A stretch of DNA of 35,057 nt from an uncultured Saccharospirillaceae bacterium (GTDB lineage Bacteria; Bacteroidota; Bacteroidia; Flavobacteriales_D; CAJJDF01). Location: contig CATLPG010000029.1 of the NCBI GenBank assembly GCA_950054195.1, positions 1-35,057 of the forward strand, given 5' to 3'. Below the pieces are notes generated by a model, which saw nothing but the letters and a program-made list of their open reading frames with translations, did not search any database and was not told the DNA's origin. Made by a program: the position numbers and the translations under genes. Positions 14,097 to 21,849 of this stretch are shown here, in pieces. Within the stretch, counting starts at the first letter, position 1, and each line of letters starts with the position of its first letter.

Positions 14097-15651
14097 TCTT
14101 TACACCTTCAGAAATTTTTTCGATACATTTTTGTCCATCAATAGCTGCGGAAATAATACCTCCAGCATAACCGGCACCTTCTCCACATGGATAGAGACCT
14201 TTAATCTCAGGATGTTGAAGAGTATCTCTGTCTCTTGGAATTCTTACAGGTGAGCTTGTTCGTGATTCTGGAGCATGGAGAACAGCTTCATTGGTTAAAT
14301 ATCCCTTCATTTTTTTACCAAAGTTCAAAAAAGCTTGGCGAAGTGCTTTTGAAACAAATTTAGGAAGTACTTCATTTAAATTAGCCGATGTCAGTCCTGG
14401 AATATAAGAAGAGTTTGGTAAGTCAGATGAAGTTTTATTATCAATAAAATCAATCATTCGCTGTGCAGGAACATGTTGTGTTTTGCCTCCTGCTATCCAG
14501 CAATTTTTTTCTACTTCTTGTTGAAACCTTAATCCTTTTAAAGGTCCATGTTTGTCAAACGATTTTAAATCCTTTTCGGTTACTTCAACAACAATGCCTG
14601 AGTTAGCAAAGGGATTATTACGTTTAGATGGGGACCAGCCATTAGTAACAACCTCTTCTTGATCCGTAGCACAAGGGGCAACAATGCCTCCAGGGCACAT
14701 ACAAAATGAAAACACGCCTCGCTCTTTTGTTTGACTAACTAGCTTATATGAAGATGGGGGTAAAAAATCTCCCCTTCCTGTTTCCAAATCACAGCTGTAT
14801 TGTATAATATCAATAAGCGCTTGTGGATGTTCAACTCTAACGCCTAGAGCAAATGGTTTAAATTCAATTAGGATATTATTGTTATATAGTAACTCAAAAA
14901 TATCTCTGGCCGAATGACCAGTAGCTAACACTAAATGATTTACCTCAATAGTATTGCTTTGATTAATAGTGATCGATGATATTTTGTCATTATCAACAGA
15001 AAGGTCAGTTAACTTACTATTAAATTGAATCTCTCCTCCAAGTTCAATAATTTTTTCCCTGATAGAAGTAATTATTTGTGGTAATTTGTTTGTTCCTATA
15101 TGAGGGTGTGCATCTGCTAATATGGCAGTATCTGCACCAAAAGAAACCAAGGTTTCTAATGCTTTTTGTATATCGCCTCTTTTTTTGCTTCGGGTATATA
15201 GTTTACCGTCAGAGTATGTTCCTGCACCTCCTTCGCCAAAACAGTAATTCGACTCAGGATTAACTAGTTGTTCTTTGTTAATGGCTGCTAAATCCCTTCT
15301 ACGTGATTTTACATCTTTCCCTCTTTCAAAAATGATTGGCTTTAGTCCTAATTCAAGGGCTTTTAATCCTGCAAATAATCCAGCCGGACCAGCACCAATT
15401 ATATGAACGGGCTTACCTTTTGAAACATTTTTATATTTAGCTAAGTAATTTATTTTCGGTTTACTTTCATCAATGTAAACCTGTGTTAGTAAACGATAAA
15501 CAGGACGTTTTCGGGCATCAATGGAGCGTTTTACAACCTCAATGTCATAAATTCTTTCTAAAGGGATTTTAAGCGTGCTGGCTACAATTCGCTTTATACT
15601 TTCTTCGTTATTTTGTTTAGGTTTTAAAACCAAATGGACTTCTTTTATCAT
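14086..15651 (-). CDS. FAD-dependent oxidoreductase (COG2509 type)
   Basis: A 521-aa flavoprotein. A ~75-residue N-terminal domain (with LERIYDIEVVKRSIDARKRP) precedes the Rossmann FAD-binding motif VHIIGAGPAGLFAGLKALEL (GAGPAG 86-91). CFGEGGAGTYSDGKLYTR lies around 137-155, and LVLATGHSARDIFELL forms the second nucleotide-fold strand. VFSFCMCPGGIVAPC contains a cysteine cluster, and the C-terminus GLYPCGEGAGYAGGIISAAIDG is the flavin-closing segment. This architecture is the widely conserved but functionally undefined COG2509/YtfP-like group. It heads the overlapping trio with GNAT and CYTH genes and is divergent from rpe. Confidence 0.88.
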   Translation of the reverse strand: MIKEVHLVLKPKQNNEESIKRIVASTLKIPLERIYDIEVVKRSIDARKRPVYRLLTQVYIDESKPKINYLAKYKNVSKGKPVHIIGAGPAGLFAGLKALELGLKPIIFERGKDVKSRRRDLAAINKEQLVNPESNYCFGEGGAGTYSDGKLYTRSKKRGDIQKALETLVSFGADTAILADAHPHIGTNKLPQIITSIREKIIELGGEIQFNSKLTDLSVDNDKISSITINQSNTIEVNHLVLATGHSARDIFELLYNNNILIEFKPFALGVRVEHPQALIDIIQYSCDLETGRGDFLPPSSYKLVSQTKERGVFSFCMCPGGIVAPCATDQEEVVTNGWSPSKRNNPFANSGIVVEVTEKDLKSFDKHGPLKGLRFQQEVEKNCWIAGGKTQHVPAQRMIDFIDNKTSSDLPNSSYIPGLTSANLNEVLPKFVSKALRQAFLNFGKKMKGYLTNEAVLHAPESRTSSPVRIPRDRDTLQHPEIKGLYPCGEGAGYAGGIISAAIDGQKCIEKISEGVKNGS

Positions 15652-15699
15652 AGTATAAGAACGATTGTTTACTTTCCTTTTAATCCTGTTAAAATTAAC

Positions 15700-15707
15700 T
15701 AACTTTG
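15700..15707 (+). promoter_or_regulatory. Candidate -7 promoter box for rpe
   Basis: TAACTTTG matches TAnnTTTG exactly, 56 bp before the rpe ATG in the divergent gap. No TTG lies at the standard distance. Confidence 0.35.
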
Positions 15708-15763
15708 AATAAGCATTTATTGCTATACGAAGTTAACAGTTTAATTCTTTAAATTCTTTATCA

Positions 15764-16417
15764 ATGGATCATTTGGTGGCACCTTCAATTTTATCAGCAG
15801 ATTTTGGAAATTTGCAAAGAGATGTTGAGATGGTTAACAACAGTAAAGCAGATTGGTTTCACATTGACATCATGGACGGTGTTTTTGTTCCGAATATCTC
15901 TTTTGGTTTTCCTGTTTTAAAACAAATACAAAAACATGCAAAAAAGCCTTTAGATGTACATCTGATGATTCTAAATCCAGATCAGTATATTAAAAAGTTT
16001 AAGGAGCGTGGAGCTGAAGTTTTAACAGTCCATTATGAAGCTTGCACTCATCTACATAGAACAATTCAAGCCATTAAAGCCGAAGGAATGCAAGCTGGAG
16101 TCGCATTAAACCCCCATACCAATGTTACTTTATTAGAAGATGTTATTCAAGATATTGATTTAGTCTGCTTAATGTCTGTAAATCCTGGTTTTGGAGGGCA
16201 GTCGTTTATTGAAAATACCTATGATAAAGTAAAAGCATTAAAGGAAATTATAAAACGGAAAAAATCAAATGCACGTATCGAAATCGATGGAGGTGTAAAT
16301 GCATTAACTGCTCCTAAGTTATTAGAAGCTGGAGCAGATGTTTTAGTAGCAGGGAGCTACGTGTTTGGTTCAGAAAACCCTGAAAAAACAATTGAAGGTT
16401 TAAAGAACTTAGCATAA
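15764..16417 (+). CDS. rpe: Ribulose-phosphate 3-epimerase
   Basis: A 217-aa TIM-barrel enzyme interconverting ribulose-5-phosphate and xylulose-5-phosphate in the pentose phosphate pathway. Motifs are APSILSADFGNL, HIDIMDGVFVPNISFG (metal-binding His and catalytic Asp), DVHLMI, LMSVNPGFGGQSF, and ARIEIDGGVN (second catalytic Asp). The phosphate-binding VAGSYVFG ends it. Length is normal. It stands alone between the divergent FAD gene and the DUF2797 operon, 65 bp from the latter. Confidence 0.95.
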   Translation: MDHLVAPSILSADFGNLQRDVEMVNNSKADWFHIDIMDGVFVPNISFGFPVLKQIQKHAKKPLDVHLMILNPDQYIKKFKERGAEVLTVHYEACTHLHRTIQAIKAEGMQAGVALNPHTNVTLLEDVIQDIDLVCLMSVNPGFGGQSFIENTYDKVKALKEIIKRKKSNARIEIDGGVNALTAPKLLEAGADVLVAGSYVFGSENPEKTIEGLKNLA

Positions 16418-16482
16418 ACGTAGATTTAATCCACTTGATAGCCAGATAAGTAATTAAACATAAATATTTTTACCTTTAACAC

Positions 16483-17277
16483 ATGAATATCCAATTAAAG
16501 AAGATGTTGACTGAGTATGATCCAGAAAATATTCATTATTTTTTGGGACCAGATAAACTCATGCATGTTAATGATTTAATTGGTAATGATATTGAGTTTT
16601 CTTTCCTTGGAACAATTAACTGTGTTAATTGTGGTAAAATAACCAAAAAGAGTTTTGGAGAGGGATTTTGTTATAAGTGTTTTATAACAGCCCCCCAGGC
16701 TGCCGAGTGTATCATTCGACCAGAACTTTGTGAAGCACATTTAGGAAAAGGTCGTGATGTGGAATGGGAGCAGAAACACCACAACAGAGAACATTATGTT
16801 TATTTAGCAGTTTCTAGTGCTGTAAAAGTTGGAATTACCAACCATAAAAACATACCTTATCGATGGATTGATCAAGGAGCGAGTTATGCAATTAAATTTG
16901 CAAAAGTACCTTATCGTCAGTTAGCGGGAGAAATAGAAGTAGCACTTAAAGAACATTTTACTGATCGAACTCATTGGCAAAAAATGTTAAAAAATGATGT
17001 TTTAGATGATGAGGATCTAGAAGAGATTAAATGGGAACTTGAAGGAGTTTTACCAGATGATTTGAGTCAGTTTATGGACGAAGATGATGAAATAACATAC
17101 TTAAATTACCCTGTTTTGCAGTATCCTAAAAAAGTGAAGAGTATAAACCTAGATAAGCAGCCGCATTTTAGGAAAAAACTTGTAGGGGTTAAAGGGCAGT
17201 ATTTCATTTTTGAAGATGAAACCGTAATCAACATTAGGAAGTATACAGGATATAACATATCAATTGAGGGAAAATGA
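16483..17277 (+). CDS. DUF2797 protein with Cys4 zinc finger and GIY-YIG-like motif
   Basis: A 264-aa protein. A CxxC...CxxC cluster (Cys47, Cys50, Cys63, Cys66) suggests a bound zinc, with two further cysteines at 76 and 83. HYVYLAVSSAVKVGIT (104-119), followed by RWIDQGA, resembles the first strands and Arg of GIY-YIG nucleases, a similarity noted for the DUF2797 family. Whether it cuts nucleic acid is unknown. The C-terminal half has acidic stretches (LDDEDLEEIKWELEG). It starts a very compact five-gene run, with its TGA overlapping the next ATG as ATGA. A TACCTTTA box ends 4 bp before the ATG and would give an almost leaderless transcript. Confidence 0.8.
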   Translation: MNIQLKKMLTEYDPENIHYFLGPDKLMHVNDLIGNDIEFSFLGTINCVNCGKITKKSFGEGFCYKCFITAPQAAECIIRPELCEAHLGKGRDVEWEQKHHNREHYVYLAVSSAVKVGITNHKNIPYRWIDQGASYAIKFAKVPYRQLAGEIEVALKEHFTDRTHWQKMLKNDVLDDEDLEEIKWELEGVLPDDLSQFMDEDDEITYLNYPVLQYPKKVKSINLDKQPHFRKKLVGVKGQYFIFEDETVINIRKYTGYNISIEGK

Positions 17278-17507
17278 CTTACCTAAAAATAAAAATAGAT
17301 GTAAATAACCCAGATGAGGTTATTGCTTATCAAAAAGGACAAATTTTAGGTGTAGCATCTAAGCTTCTTGGAAAGGAAAAGAAAAAAGAACTCGTAGAGC
17401 GAAAAACATATGAAAAGATGAAAGAATCCATGTTGGAGCTACTACCTAAAAGACTCAGTGAAGAAGGAGTAGACGCCACCTTTACAGTAACTATTGAAAA
17501 AGAATAA
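17274..17507 (+). CDS. Hypothetical protein, 77 aa
   Basis: Not recognised. It is a small, highly charged, soluble protein with no membrane segment or signal. It opens with a strand-like MTYLKIKIDV. A lysine- and glutamate-rich helical middle (LLGKEKKKELVERKTYEKMK) follows, and it ends in another strand (ATFTVTIEKE). Coding status is supported by the ATGA overlap with the DUF2797 gene and the 2-bp gap to the DUF2461 gene. Its conserved placement elsewhere would need a neighbourhood search. Confidence 0.75.
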   Translation: MTYLKIKIDVNNPDEVIAYQKGQILGVASKLLGKEKKKELVERKTYEKMKESMLELLPKRLSEEGVDATFTVTIEKE

Positions 17508-17509
17508 TT

Positions 17510-18181
17510 ATGGCTTATTTTACAAAAGATTTTATCGATTTTTTTAAAGAATTAGCACCAAATAATTCCAAGGAATGGTTTGATGAAAATCGTAAACGCT
17601 ATCACGAAAGTGTGAAGGAGCCTTTTGATACCTTTATAAGGGACCTTATTACTGAAATGAGTAAAACCAATAAAAAACTTGCTCATTTAGAACCTAAGGA
17701 TTGCGTGTTTAGGATCAATAGGGATATTCGTTTTTCAAACGATAAAACACCTTATAAATTAAATCGATCTGCAGCCATATCTGAAGGAGGAAGAAAAGAT
17801 TTTACTACACCTGGTTTATATTTTGAATTTACTCCAGAACACGTGCGGATATACACAGGAGCATACAGGCCAGCAAAAGAGCAGTTACAAGCAATTAGAG
17901 AAGAAATTGCTAATAACCTTAATGCTTTTGATAAAATAATTAATGACCCAAAGTTTATAGAAACATTTGGAGAGGTGCATGGAGAAAAGAACTCAAGATT
18001 ACCAAAAGACTTGAAGGAAGCTGCTGAAAAACAACCTTTAATATACAATAAAGGATTTTACATCTATCATACCATGCCAGCAGAAGTAGTCCTTAAAGAT
18101 GATTTGATAGATCGTTTATTAGAACCATTTGAGGTAGCACAACCTTATATTAAATTTTTAACCAAACCACTAAGCGTATAA
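17510..18181 (+). CDS. DUF2461 family protein
   Basis: A 223-aa soluble protein. KEWFDENRKRYHESVKEPFDTF, CVFRINRDIRFSNDKTPYKLNR and TPGLYFEFTPEHVRIYTGAYRP are the diagnostic stretches of DUF2461 (TIGR02453). Also typical is a later IYHTMPAEVVLKDDL. The family is widespread in bacteria and some fungi and has no settled biochemical role. It lies 2 bp after the 77-aa gene and 3 bp before the thiolase, so it is firmly in the same operon. Confidence 0.88.
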   Translation: MAYFTKDFIDFFKELAPNNSKEWFDENRKRYHESVKEPFDTFIRDLITEMSKTNKKLAHLEPKDCVFRINRDIRFSNDKTPYKLNRSAAISEGGRKDFTTPGLYFEFTPEHVRIYTGAYRPAKEQLQAIREEIANNLNAFDKIINDPKFIETFGEVHGEKNSRLPKDLKEAAEKQPLIYNKGFYIYHTMPAEVVLKDDLIDRLLEPFEVAQPYIKFLTKPLSV

Positions 18182-18184
18182 TTA

Positions 18185-19390
18185 ATGGAAGCATTTGTAG
18201 TTGATGGAATTAGAACCCCAATAGGAAATTTTACAGGTAGTTTATCTACGATCCGTCCTGACGATATGGGGGCACTAGTAATTAGTGAGCTCATGAAAAG
18301 AAACCCTAAGGTTAACCCAAATTTGATTGCTGATGTGATCATGGGGTGTGCGAATCAAGCCGGTGAGGATAATAGAAACGTTTCAAGAATGTCCTTGCTT
18401 TTAGCAGGTTTGCCTTACACAGTTCCTGGTGAAACAGTAAATAGATTGTGTGCTTCTGGAATGAGTGCTGTGGTTCATGCACAAAGAGCTATAGCCAATG
18501 GAGATGGAGATTTTTTTATTGCTGGTGGTGTAGAAAATATGACCAGAGGCCCATGGGTAATAAGCAAAGTAAGTAAACCTTTTGGTAGAGATGCACAAAT
18601 GCACGATAGTAGTTTTGGCTGGCGTTTCATAAATCCTAAGATGAAAGAGCTTTACGGGGTTGATGGAATGGGTAACACAGCAGAAAATCTTGTTGAACAA
18701 CACAATATATCTCGTGAAGATCAAGACCAGTTTGCTTATTGGTCACAGATGAAAGCTACTAAAGCACAGACTAATGGTCGTTTAGCAGAAGAAATTGTAT
18801 CTATAGAAATACCTCAAAGAAAAAAAGATCCGATTATATTTAACCAAGATGAGTTTATAAAATCTAACTCTTCATTAGAAGTGCTAGGTAAACTAAGGGC
18901 AGCCTTTAAAAAAGAAGGAGGATCAGTTACTGCAGGTAATTCTTCTGGGTTAAATGATGGTGCAGCTGCATTATTAATTGCCTCAGAAAATGGATTGAAA
19001 CAAAGCGGATTAAAACCCTTAGCTAGAGTTGTTTCATCTGCTGTTGTTGGTGTTGAACCTAGAATCATGGGGATAGGACCTGTAAATGCCAGCAAAAAAG
19101 CATTAGATAAAGCAGGACTTACGTTGGATCAAATGGATATTATAGAACTAAATGAGGCTTTTGCAGCACAATCATTAGCTTGTACAAGAGCTTTAGGCTT
19201 AGCTGATGATGATCCAAGAATTAATCCTAATGGTGGAGCGATAGCTATTGGTCATCCACTCGGAATGACTGGCGCACGTTTAGTACAAACAGCAGCTATC
19301 GAATTAAATAAAACAAATAAAAAATATGCCCTTTGTACCATGTGTGTTGGAGTTGGTCAAGGGTATGCAATTATTTTAGAACGTGTTTAG
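18185..19390 (+). CDS. Acetyl-CoA acyltransferase (thiolase, degradative type)
   Basis: A 401-aa thiolase cleaving or condensing 3-ketoacyl-CoA. The catalytic triad is in place: Cys89 in VNRLCASGM, His357 in AIAIGHPLG and Cys387 in CTMCVGVGQG. The NEAF motif is also present (residues 323-326). The wording around the first Cys and the long insert after GGVENMTRGP resemble the PcaF/PaaJ and FadA-like branch more than AtoB. The exact substrate (beta-ketoadipyl-CoA or fatty 3-ketoacyl-CoA) cannot be settled here. No hydratase/dehydrogenase partner lies nearby. Its end overlaps the sulfurtransferase start by 8 bp. Confidence 0.9.
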   Translation: MEAFVVDGIRTPIGNFTGSLSTIRPDDMGALVISELMKRNPKVNPNLIADVIMGCANQAGEDNRNVSRMSLLLAGLPYTVPGETVNRLCASGMSAVVHAQRAIANGDGDFFIAGGVENMTRGPWVISKVSKPFGRDAQMHDSSFGWRFINPKMKELYGVDGMGNTAENLVEQHNISREDQDQFAYWSQMKATKAQTNGRLAEEIVSIEIPQRKKDPIIFNQDEFIKSNSSLEVLGKLRAAFKKEGGSVTAGNSSGLNDGAAALLIASENGLKQSGLKPLARVVSSAVVGVEPRIMGIGPVNASKKALDKAGLTLDQMDIIELNEAFAAQSLACTRALGLADDDPRINPNGGAIAIGHPLGMTGARLVQTAAIELNKTNKKYALCTMCVGVGQGYAIILERV

Positions 19391-20210
19391 TCAAAGAAGA
19401 GAACCTGTTGTTAGTATTGATTGGTTAGCTGATCATATCAATAATCCTCAACTAATTATCATGGATGTTAGTCAGGACTCAAAACCTGTATCTCAAGCAT
19501 TAAAAGGTAAATGTATTCCTAATTCAATAAAAGTTAATTTAGATGACTTTTGTGACTTATCGAGTGAATTTCCTAACTCTATGGTTAATGAAGAAAATTT
19601 CGAAAAATTAGCTCAAGAGTTAGGCGTTAATGAAGAAAGTTGTGTTGTTTTTTATGACAATCAAGGTATATATTGGAGTCCTAGGTTTTGGTGGATGTTT
19701 AAAACAATGGGACACGAACATGTTTTTATTCTTAATGGAGGTTTGCCAGCTTGGGCAGAGAATGAATACCCTACAGTAGACGAATATAATCGACCTTTAA
19801 AAGCGGGAAACTTTAAAGCTGATTACCAAGAACAATACTTTAAGATGTTTAAGCAAGTAGATGAAAATCTTCAAACAGAAAATGAGCTTATTATAGATGC
19901 TAGGTCAAAAGGAAGGTTCGAAGGAACAGAGCCTGAGCCACGAAAAGATATTAAAAGTGGATGTATACCTAATTCTGTAAATATACCTTTTACCGAAGTA
20001 TTAGAAAATGGGAAGTTTAAGCGAAGACCAGTTTTAGAACAAATGTTTGCGCATTTTGATCATGAACAACCACTAATATTTTCTTGTGGATCTGGAATAA
20101 CAGCTTGTATTGTTTTAGTAGCGTCAATTCTTGCTGATTTTCCAATGGGAGCAGTCTATGATGGATCATGGACAGAGTGGGCGATGAAAACTAATCAGTT
20201 AAATCAGTAA
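19383..20210 (+). CDS. sseA: 3-mercaptopyruvate/thiosulfate sulfurtransferase (tandem rhodanese)
   Basis: A 275-aa protein with two rhodanese domains: an inactive N-terminal half (~1-135) and a catalytic C-terminal half (~150-275). The active loop is CGSGIT (235-240), which corresponds to the CG[S/T]G[V]T type that favours 3-mercaptopyruvate over thiosulfate. Asp172-Ala-Arg (LIIDARSKGRF) supplies the conserved acid and base. The start is GTG at 19383, inside the thiolase end (8-bp overlap). No later in-frame ATG would keep the N-terminal domain whole. Its 3' end overlaps the convergent DUF502 gene by 20 bp. No signal peptide is seen. Confidence 0.88.
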   Translation: MFSQRREPVVSIDWLADHINNPQLIIMDVSQDSKPVSQALKGKCIPNSIKVNLDDFCDLSSEFPNSMVNEENFEKLAQELGVNEESCVVFYDNQGIYWSPRFWWMFKTMGHEHVFILNGGLPAWAENEYPTVDEYNRPLKAGNFKADYQEQYFKMFKQVDENLQTENELIIDARSKGRFEGTEPEPRKDIKSGCIPNSVNIPFTEVLENGKFKRRPVLEQMFAHFDHEQPLIFSCGSGITACIVLVASILADFPMGAVYDGSWTEWAMKTNQLNQ

Positions 20211-20796
20211 TAACTTTACTGTCTTTTTCTTCTGCAGTAATTCCTCCAGACACAACAAATTTCATTACTTCAGAAGGTTTAGCTTTTATTGGAGTAACAT
20301 TTTCTTTTGGTACAATTACTATTTTGCTCATATAACTAAATGTGAAAGGAAGTGCAACAGCAATTTTTCCTTCTTCAATACCTAAAGCACTTAAATCTTC
20401 TTTGGCTATAAAGCCAATTCTTTCAACATCACTTATAGCTGAAAGCTTAACTAAAACAGGTTTGTCAAACGTTTTTTTATCACCAACCAAGGCAGAAGTA
20501 ATGTCTTCTAAAGAAGAGTATATATTTTTTAACAAAGGTATTCTGTTTAGGACACGAATAAATTGTTCTTTTAACCAATCATCCAATTTAGAGACTGTCG
20601 TAAACCAACCAAATAAAGCTAAAGCTGCAATCAAAACAACAATGCCCAAACCTGGAAATTCGTATTCATCAGGAATTAAATACCTAGAAAATCGATCAAT
20701 AAATATAAACCCTTTGTAGAGAATAAATATTAATAATCCAGCGGGCAACAGATAAGCTAAACCAGCTAAAATATATTTAACAACTTTATTTTTCAT
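20191..20796 (-). CDS. DUF502 family inner-membrane protein
   Basis: A 201-aa protein with two N-terminal membrane spans (about residues 8-30 and 45-68, GLGIVVLIAALALFGWFTTV). The family motif IPLLKNIYSSLEDITSAL lies just after the second span. The soluble C-terminal part carries FDKPVLVKL and VALPFTFSYMSKIVIVPKENV, as in DUF502. Plant and bacterial members have no clear activity. The last 20 bp overlap the sulfurtransferase 3' end on the opposite strand. Confidence 0.9.
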   Translation of the reverse strand: MKNKVVKYILAGLAYLLPAGLLIFILYKGFIFIDRFSRYLIPDEYEFPGLGIVVLIAALALFGWFTTVSKLDDWLKEQFIRVLNRIPLLKNIYSSLEDITSALVGDKKTFDKPVLVKLSAISDVERIGFIAKEDLSALGIEEGKIAVALPFTFSYMSKIVIVPKENVTPIKAKPSEVMKFVVSGGITAEEKDSKVITDLTD

Positions 20797-20894
20797 TAAG
20801 TAATAAAGAAACGGATTTTTTTAATGCAAATAAAACCTTTAAGGTTTTTTAAATGCTCTGATATACTTTTTAACTTTAATTAAAATTTAATGAT

Positions 20895-21479
20895 ATGTTC
20901 ACAGGAATTATAGAGTGCTTGGCAACAGTTACCAATATTGAAAAAGAAAATACAAATGTTCACTATACGTTTAAAGCACCAATTACAAATGAACTGAAAA
21001 TAGATCAAAGCGTAGCACATAATGGAGTTTGTTTAACTGTTGTAGCAATTAACGATGATGAATACACAGTAACAGCTATTAAAGAAACTCTAGATAGAAG
21101 CAATTTGGGAAACTTATCTGTAGGAGATAAAGTAAACTTAGAACGATGTACTAAAATTGGAGCTCGATTGGATGGGCATATTGTTCAAGGTCATGTTGAT
21201 ACTGTTGGGATATGTAAATCTATCAAAGAGGTTGATGGTAGTTGGGAATTCGGAATTAATTACAACTCTGATGATATAACTGTTGAAAAGGGATCAATTA
21301 CAATTAATGGAACGAGTTTAACTGTTGTGGATTCTAAAGATGGATATTTTTCTGTAGCGATAATACCGTATACTTATGAGAATACCTATTTTAAATACCT
21401 AAAGGAAGGTGAACAGGTAAACCTTGAGTTCGATATAGTGGGAAAGTATGTAGCTAAATTGATGGCTAAACGAAACTAA
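20895..21479 (+). CDS. ribE: Riboflavin synthase, alpha subunit
   Basis: Riboflavin synthase dismutates two 6,7-dimethyl-8-ribityllumazine molecules to riboflavin. The 194-aa protein has the diagnostic N-terminus MFTGIIE and two tandem lumazine-binding domains: SVAHNGVCLTVVAIN and NLERC in the first half, and SITINGTSLTVVDS and VNLEFDIVGKYV in the second. Length is normal. It is not next to other rib genes, and no FMN riboswitch structure is seen in the 98-bp gap before it. A weak TAACTTTA box ends 17 bp before the ATG. Confidence 0.94.
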   Translation: MFTGIIECLATVTNIEKENTNVHYTFKAPITNELKIDQSVAHNGVCLTVVAINDDEYTVTAIKETLDRSNLGNLSVGDKVNLERCTKIGARLDGHIVQGHVDTVGICKSIKEVDGSWEFGINYNSDDITVEKGSITINGTSLTVVDSKDGYFSVAIIPYTYENTYFKYLKEGEQVNLEFDIVGKYVAKLMAKRN

Positions 21480-21593
21480 TGCTTGATAAATATTTGTATA
21501 GTAGATTAATTGAATTTTAAACATACAAATTATCTCTAATCATTTCATAAATTCTGTAAACGATTTTATATTTAATGTCTTAAGTGTTAATTT

Positions 21594-21842
21594 ATGGCTG
21601 TAGAAAATACTCCTAAATGTCAGTTTTGTAAAAAAGAACTGATGTATTCTGTTCAACAATCAAGAAAATTTTGCTCTACTAATTGCAGAGTAAAAGCCTA
21701 TCAAAAAAGAAAGAGAAATACTCCTTCCATGAAATGTTATGTTTGCAAAGAGGGAGTTTTAACCTACAAAATACTTCTCAACCAAGCACCACAGATTAAG
21801 TGTATAAACTGTCAAACTACTTGGGTAGCAAAAGAAAATTAA
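21594..21842 (+). CDS. Small protein with two Cys4 zinc-binding sites
   Basis: An 82-aa protein with eight cysteines arranged as two zinc sites: CxxC (9,12) with FCSTNCR (27,31), then CxxC (48,51) with CINC (70,73). The FCSxxCRxxxYxxRKR stretch is common in small Bacteroidota zinc-finger proteins and suggests nucleic-acid or protein contact. It ends 7 bp before recG, so the two are probably co-transcribed. No family name is certain, and the RecG link is only by position. Confidence 0.75.
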   Translation: MAVENTPKCQFCKKELMYSVQQSRKFCSTNCRVKAYQKRKRNTPSMKCYVCKEGVLTYKILLNQAPQIKCINCQTTWVAKEN

Positions 21843-21849
21843 ATTAAAC

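Noticed and set aside
20797-20894. FMN riboswitch before riboflavin synthase
   Set aside because: The gap is only 98 bp and lacks the conserved FMN aptamer arms. Only a weak AAAACC/GGTTTT hairpin is present.
21492-21530. ATTTGTAT/ATACAAAT inverted repeat before the zinc-ribbon gene
   Set aside because: Eight AT-rich base pairs with a 23-nt loop and no T tract are easily expected by chance in this composition.
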